Positions 61,232-64,000 of a stretch of 64,000 bases of DNA are shown one piece after another. The DNA is taken from NCBI GenBank assembly GCA_026874595.1, contig CM049317.1, positions 54,853,118-54,917,117 of the forward strand. Direction: 5' to 3'. This DNA is from Sipunculus nudus (Eukaryota > Annelida > Sipuncula > Golfingiida > Sipunculidae). Below the pieces are notes generated by a model. That model did no database searches. It worked only from the letters and a program-made list of their open reading frames with translations, and was not told the DNA's origin. How positions within the stretch are numbered: the stretch's first letter is position 1; every line of letters starts with the position of its first letter. The translations under genes were made by a program, and so were the position numbers.

Positions 61232-63375
61232 TGTATCCCCAGACAAAGTCGGGATACTATGGTTTCAGGACGGTCCCGCCGCCACCGCCGAAAAACCTTG
61301 TGAGCAGGATAACTAAAAAAATATTTCACTGATCTTTTTCAAACTTTACATTTGTATAGATATAGGTAAGGGGACAAAGCCTTTTAAAAATGGGGTCATG
61401 ACCTATGCTAGGAGAGTGACCTTGACCTTGAATAGGTCCATTTTTGCTGAAAATAACAAAAATTCTTAAATATCTCAAGTAAGCTTGCATGGACTGGTCC
61501 AAAAATCGAGGTGACCGAAGATCTTGGATAGCCTTGTGATCTACCGGAAACTGGTGGCGCCACCTATTATCCTTTTCTTGTTTTTACGCCTTTTAATACC
61601 CCCATAATTGCCACTTGACAGTACTGTAAGCATTATAAGTCAAAAAACTAATGGACAGATTTCTTTCATATTATGCACATGTAGAGAGATGGGTTATGGG
61701 ATGAGATCTATTTACATTTGGGTCATGTCCTTTACCATGAGAGTGGCCTTGACCTTTAATGTGTCCATATTTGGTGAAAATCACAAACCTCTAATGATAT
61801 CTCCAGTGTTGATAGCCATATGGATTTCAAATGTGACTTATGTATGGCCCACCACTAAAGTAAGAACCCTATAGGTTCTAGGGTCGTGAGGTCAAAGGTC
61901 AAGGTCACTGGACTCGCATCTGAAAAGATACTGTGGATGCATTTTCAGCCAAACATTTCATCTCAGACCTTTCATCTTGAATATATAGCTCACTTGCCAA
62001 TAGTGGATGATCCATATCAATTTTGGGGTCACAAGGTCAAAGGTCAAGGCCACAGGAGCTATCTGTCAATAAATTAGTTTCTGGTTGATAATTCCTGCTT
62101 TTATTGATGTATTGATTTCAATCATGACTTATATATACATGTCCCATTGAAAAGCAAGACTCCAATTGATTTTGGGGTCATGAGGTCAAAGGTCTAGGTC
62201 ACAGGACACATCTTAAAAAAGATTGTGGATGCATTTTCAGCCAAACATTTCATCTCAGACCTTTTATCTTGAATATATAGCTCACTTGCCAATAGTGGAT
62301 GATCCATATCAATTTTGGGGTCACAAGGTCAAAGGTCAAGGCCACAGGAGCTATCTGTCAATAAATTAGTTTCTGGTTGATAATTCCTGCTTTTATTGAT
62401 GTTTGGATTTCAAACGTGACTTGTATATGACCCATTGGAAAAGCAAGACCTCAATGGATTTTGGGATCATGAGGTCAAAGGTCAAGGTCACAGGACACAT
62501 CTTTAAAAAGATTGTTGATGCATATTCAGCCAAAAAATTCATCTCAGCTCTTTCATCTTGAACATATAGTTTACCTGCCAAGAGTGGGAGACCCCTTTCA
62601 ATTTTGAGGTCACAAGGTCACAGGTGAAGGTCACAGGAGCCATCTGTCCAAAAATTAGTTTCTGGAAGATAATTCCTGCTTTTATTGATGTATAGATTTC
62701 AAACTTGACTTGTATATGCCCCATTGGAAAAGCAAGACCCAAATTGATTTTGGGGTCATGAGGTCAAAGGTCAAGGTCACAGGACACATCTTTAAAAAGA
62801 TGTGGATGCATTTTCAGCCAAACATTTCATCTCAGATCTTTCATCTTGCACATATAGTTCACCTGCCAAGAGAGGAAGAACCCTGTCAATTTTGAGGTCA
62901 CAAGGTCAAAGGTGAAGGTCACAGGAGCCATCTGTCCAAAAATTAATTTCTGGATGATAATTCCTGCTTTTATTGATGTATAGATTTCAAACTTGACTTG
63001 TATATGTCACATTGGAAAAGCAAGACCCAAATTGATTTTGGGGATCATGAGGTCAAAGGTCAAGGTCACAGGACACATCTTTAAAAAGATTACAGATGCA
63101 TTTTCTGCCAAACATTTCATCTCAGACATTTCATCTTGCACATACAGTTCCCCTGCCAATAGAGGAAGACGCCTGTTAATATCTTGGATAGCCTTGTGAT
63201 GTGCCAAAAGGTCAAGGTCATAGGACCAACATCTTTAAAAAGATTATGGATTGGTAAATGGAAGAAACAATAATTGCTTGCCAAGTGTCAGTATATGCTG
63301 CTAAAAATGGGGGCCTATTCTTAAAGGGGGGGCCTACTATGTCTGGGGATACACTGGCACCTGAACTGTCTAGTT
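61232..63375 (+). mobile_element. Family C hairpin-capped tandem-array element
   Basis: The tip GTATCCCCAGACAAAGTC-GGGATAC folds on itself. The 3' end carries it inverted (TATGTCTGGGGATAC), followed about 20 bases later by CTAGTT. The interior starts with CCCGCCGCCACCGCCG and then an array of ~285-290 base units from about 61800 to 63240. No coding capacity; several open frames there are repeats of the same unit. Confidence 0.65.
61800..63240 (+). repeat. Tandem array, ~288 bp unit, five copies
   Basis: Five units share TTGATTTCAAAC-TGACTTGTATATG, TTGGGGTCATGAGGTCAAAG, CACAGGACACATCTTTAAAA, GATGCATTTTCAGCCAAACA and TCTCAGACCTTTCATCTTG. Half a unit later comes a second GGTCACAAGGTCAAAGGTC block. 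The GAGGTCAAAGGTCAAGGTCA blocks lie near 61888, 62184, 62470, 62760 and 63050. Confidence 0.9.
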
Positions 63376-64000
63376 ATATGTTTGGTATCAAACATACAGG
63401 TCCAGATTTTCATGTATTTAATAGGTATAGTTTCAGCGTTGGTCACCCCTAATTAACAGCCAGCCAATCAGCTCCCTACGATTATTTAAAAACCAGACCT
63501 GCAGTTATGAGTTAGTCCAATTAAGAGGAAGCCAGAGGCCAAGTCTGCATATTTTAGGTTATCATGCTCCAGTAGCCATTGGTCAACCAGCCAGCCTTAC
63601 TATGATATGTAATATGTACAGCAAAACTGTTTTGAATTCTTATACCTAATACAGAATGTGAGAAAGACAGGTTTAGGCCCATGCCTGGACTTTCACACAT
63701 TGTTTTAAAATAAATTTGGAGGAGCAAGGGGGTGTTTGGAGAACAAGGTTTCCTGATATTGGGCATGCCCAAGCTGAGTCAGTGACATAGGTCGTTAAGC
63801 CACTTAATAGGTATATCAGAATCCACTTGGGGTGCTGCCATTTTAGCTAATTTTCAGCCTATTTCCTGATACCACACAGGGAAATCACCTAGCAAACCCT
63901 TCAAATTTGCATATGCTTGAATATGACATATTATCACTAGGATTCCCTTTCCCTTATCTTTTTACCGTGACTTTGAGAAAATAACTTGCAAAGTCTGTCA

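Noticed and set aside
61886-63207. Open frames with MRSKVKVTG repeated
   Set aside because: Translations of the ~288 bp array unit, not a protein family.

Overview
This is a 64 kb piece of an AT-rich animal nuclear genome. There is no bacterial-style gene packing. It holds one intron-rich protein-coding gene, non-LTR retrotransposon remains, abundant TIR elements, long (TA)n and poly-G tracts, and several-hundred-base tandem repeat arrays. The repeat style and the two LINE types (CR1/Rex1-like and L1/Tx1-like) suggest a marine lophotrochozoan, most likely a mollusc. That is inference; no species marker was seen.

The one gene I can support lies on the + strand from 28180 to at least 52185. 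Five exons (28180-28196, 39584-39750, 40191-40334, 41222-41403, 51346-52185) join in frame at consensus GT/AG sites and give exactly 450 codons. They encode a divergent PPM/PP2C-type phosphatase domain with an acidic C-terminal tail. The first exon is only 17 coding bases. Introns 1 and 4 are about 11.4 and 9.9 kb and are filled with repeats. A tiny last exon at 60167-60208 is possible but unproven. No other gene is convincing; most open frames run through (TA)n, poly-G/C or transposons.

Layout: 1-3.2 kb, TIR elements ending in TTTCACAC-type termini plus a tRNA-Gln-like SINE head. 3.2-17 kb, AT-rich non-coding DNA with scattered MITEs and simple repeats and one promoter-like stretch (7.89-8.45 kb). 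17.3-23.1 kb, a decayed L1/Tx1-like LINE broken by two insertions and flanked by two direct copies of another repeat. 23.7-24.8 kb, a 5'-truncated CR1/Rex1-like LINE (minus strand). 26.7-27.3 kb, a LINE 3' end abutting a poly-G/C MITE. 27.8-52.2 kb, the PPM gene with MITEs, a pogo-like element and large tandem arrays in its introns. 52.2-64 kb, a fold-back element and more arrays.

The most interesting non-genic signal is a set of unrelated-looking repeat elements (about 46.2-49.6, 58.2-59.5, 59.6-60.0 and 61.2-63.4 kb, with shorter or degraded relatives at 7.5, 30.5 and 43.4 kb) that share one architecture: a hairpin-forming 5' tip after a T run, a central body that is often tandemly repeated, an inverted copy of the tip near the 3' end, and a 3' terminus CTTGTT or CTAGTT. 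This is the layout known for non-autonomous Helentron-like (Helitron2) elements. One of them sits inside an older TTAA-flanked MITE. Their repeat units carry AGGTCAAAGGTCA and GGTGGCGCCACC motifs in regular spacing.
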